A stretch of 64,000 nt of DNA, from positions 107,354 to 171,353 of the forward strand of contig NZ_QUMD01000006.1 in assembly GCF_003481985.1 (NCBI RefSeq), given 5' to 3'. Shown here piece by piece: positions 63,207-64,000 of the stretch (position 1 is its first letter; every line of letters starts with the position of its first letter). Position numbers and translations under genes: made by a program. This stretch comes from Clostridium sp. OF09-36. Its GTDB lineage: Bacteria > Bacillota > Clostridia > Lachnospirales > Lachnospiraceae. Under the pieces are notes generated by a model. It did no database searches. It had not been told where the DNA came from and saw only the letters and a list, made by a program, of their open reading frames with translations.

Positions 63207-63875
63207 ATGAAAAAAGTAATCTATCTGCTTGTATTATGTATGGTGCTGGGAATGGCTGGATGTGGAACGAATCAAGAAAATAAAGAACCTGTGTCTGGAA
63301 ATGTGTCCGTAGAAACAGAAAATAAAGAAAATGATGATGTAGTACAAAATGAGCAAATAGCAGATACTGGCTCATATCCTCCATGTGTTATGGTTGATGG
63401 TGTTATATATAAAGACACAGGATATGTAGCGTCAATGCCTGATTGTGGAACAATGGATGGAGAAATTGTGTCAACAGTGGCAGGGACAGAGTTACCATCT
63501 GAAAATAATCAATCAAATTTCGGAAGCGGATATCATTATCAAAGGAGTTCTGAAGGTCAGCTCATAGTAGTCATTGATGACGAACGAATCATATTTAGAG
63601 ATATTGAAAAAGATGATACGTCTATTCCAATAGAGGTTATCAATTTTAATGCAAAAGTAAAAGAAATTACCGATGATGGAGAACTTCTTGTAACGCATGT
63701 GAGTACAGCTGAAGGCTTTTGTCAGATGAATGATGGAGAGTATTATGTATCGGCAGAAAATTTAGCGGAAGATGTTCAGGTGGGAGATATCGTTACAATA
63801 TGGTTTAATGGAATGATTCAAGAAACATACCCTGCTCAATTGGGGGTAGTTTATAGAATCATTAAAACACAATAA
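63207..63875 (+). CDS. Lipoprotein of unknown function
   Basis: This 222-aa lipoprotein has signal and lipobox LGMAGCGTNQ, an acidic Asn/Glu-rich linker, and an extracellular domain with VMVDGVIYKDTGYVA, VIDDERIIFRD and a C-terminal OB-like part (DDGELLVTHVS, VQVGDIVTIWFNGMIQETYPAQ). Such tails are common in Lachnospiraceae envelope proteins. TAAGGAGGCATGTATT precedes the start. A group II intron begins 18 bp after the stop. Confidence 0.8.
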   Translation: MKKVIYLLVLCMVLGMAGCGTNQENKEPVSGNVSVETENKENDDVVQNEQIADTGSYPPCVMVDGVIYKDTGYVASMPDCGTMDGEIVSTVAGTELPSENNQSNFGSGYHYQRSSEGQLIVVIDDERIIFRDIEKDDTSIPIEVINFNAKVKEITDDGELLVTHVSTAEGFCQMNDGEYYVSAENLAEDVQVGDIVTIWFNGMIQETYPAQLGVVYRIIKTQ

Positions 63876-63892
63876 TTAGTCAAATTCCAGTT

Positions 63893-64000
63893 GTGCGCCC
63901 AGCTAAGGGTGTGTAGTCAAGCCGGTGGGAATCCGGTTTATCCAAGGTTTAGCCAACCAGATAATAGCGAGTCTTGGGATGATGTCGGTAACGCATCTGA
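63893..64000 (+). mobile_element. 5' end of a group II intron, runs off the right edge
   Basis: The sequence from 63893 starts GTGCGCCCAGC and continues AAGGGTGTGTAGTCAAG, the characteristic 5' splice-site consensus (GUGYG) and start of domain I of bacterial group II introns. GCCGG/CCGG and similar helices follow (63933-63950). The intron-encoded reverse transcriptase would lie outside the window. The 5' exon ends ...ATTCCAGTT at 63892. Confidence 0.75.

Noticed and set aside
63893..64000. Cobalamin riboswitch
   Set aside because: GCCGGTGGGAATCCGG superficially resembles the B12 box, but the required GCCACTG core is absent and the GTGCG start fits a group II intron much better.
1..64000. CRISPR array, tRNA or rRNA genes
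   Set aside because: No regularly spaced short repeats, CCA-ending cloverleaf sequences or rRNA core sequences were noticed on either strand.

Overview
The window looks like a piece of a gut Firmicutes chromosome, most likely Lachnospiraceae/Clostridia. Support comes from strong AGGAGG-type ribosome sites, consensus sigma-A promoters, a Tn4451/Tn916-type mobile gene set (TnpV, cysteine-rich KTR and VLP proteins, MobA/L, phage-type replisome organiser), an IS200/IS605 element, EtfAB/acyl-CoA genes and a Ugp-like ABC operon. No tRNA, rRNA or CRISPR array was seen. About twenty genes are interrupted by single-base shifts. Most are one-base losses, many in short homopolymer runs, which points to residual long-read assembly error rather than mass gene decay. 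Such genes are listed at full extent with the shift noted.

1-12.4 kb is the cargo/transfer side of a conjugative-type element. It holds a tandem-repeat SpaA/Cna-like surface protein cut by the left edge, a signal-peptide membrane-anchored protein, two proteins I do not recognise, a Replic_Relax-like protein, a class B sortase, a NlpC/P60 muralytic transfer-type protein, and one or two tiny membrane peptides.

12.4-22.5 kb is ordinary chromosome: Cof-type HAD phosphatase, two lipoproteins, PHP phosphatase, an AGCS symporter, mntP, a deleted DUF401 gene, azlCD, tcdA and a hotdog thioesterase. Between tcdA and the thioesterase lie two related, oppositely oriented palindromic elements with a conserved core and non-homologous stems.

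22.8-36.7 kb is a carboxylate/acyl-CoA locus. Two acyl-CoA dehydrogenases, a class III CoA-transferase, EtfB/EtfA, an acyl-CoA ligase and a desulfoferrodoxin-like protein are followed by two transporters, two LysR regulators and an ATC-hydrolase family protein. The set resembles carnitine/gamma-butyrobetaine or aryl-acid CoA pathways; the substrate is unknown.

36.7-49.6 kb is an island of mobile debris. It contains a CpaE/MinD-like ATPase pair, an IS605 element with an unusual TnpB, a GGDEF gene fused in frame to the tail of a large serine recombinase, TnpV, a PadR-MATE-PadR-YjdF-KTR cargo module with palindromic operators, a sigma-like gene joined by deletion to a headless MobA/L relaxase, a YafQ/DinJ toxin-antitoxin pair and a replisome-organiser remnant.

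49.6-64 kb holds an orphan AAA15 ATPase, a lipoprotein, a 326-bp inverted-repeat element, a ugpBAEC-like operon with a TIM-barrel protein and HAD phosphatase, mgsA, vapBC, a DUF2812 protein, small proteins and a lipoprotein. The 5' end of what looks like a group II intron runs off the right edge.
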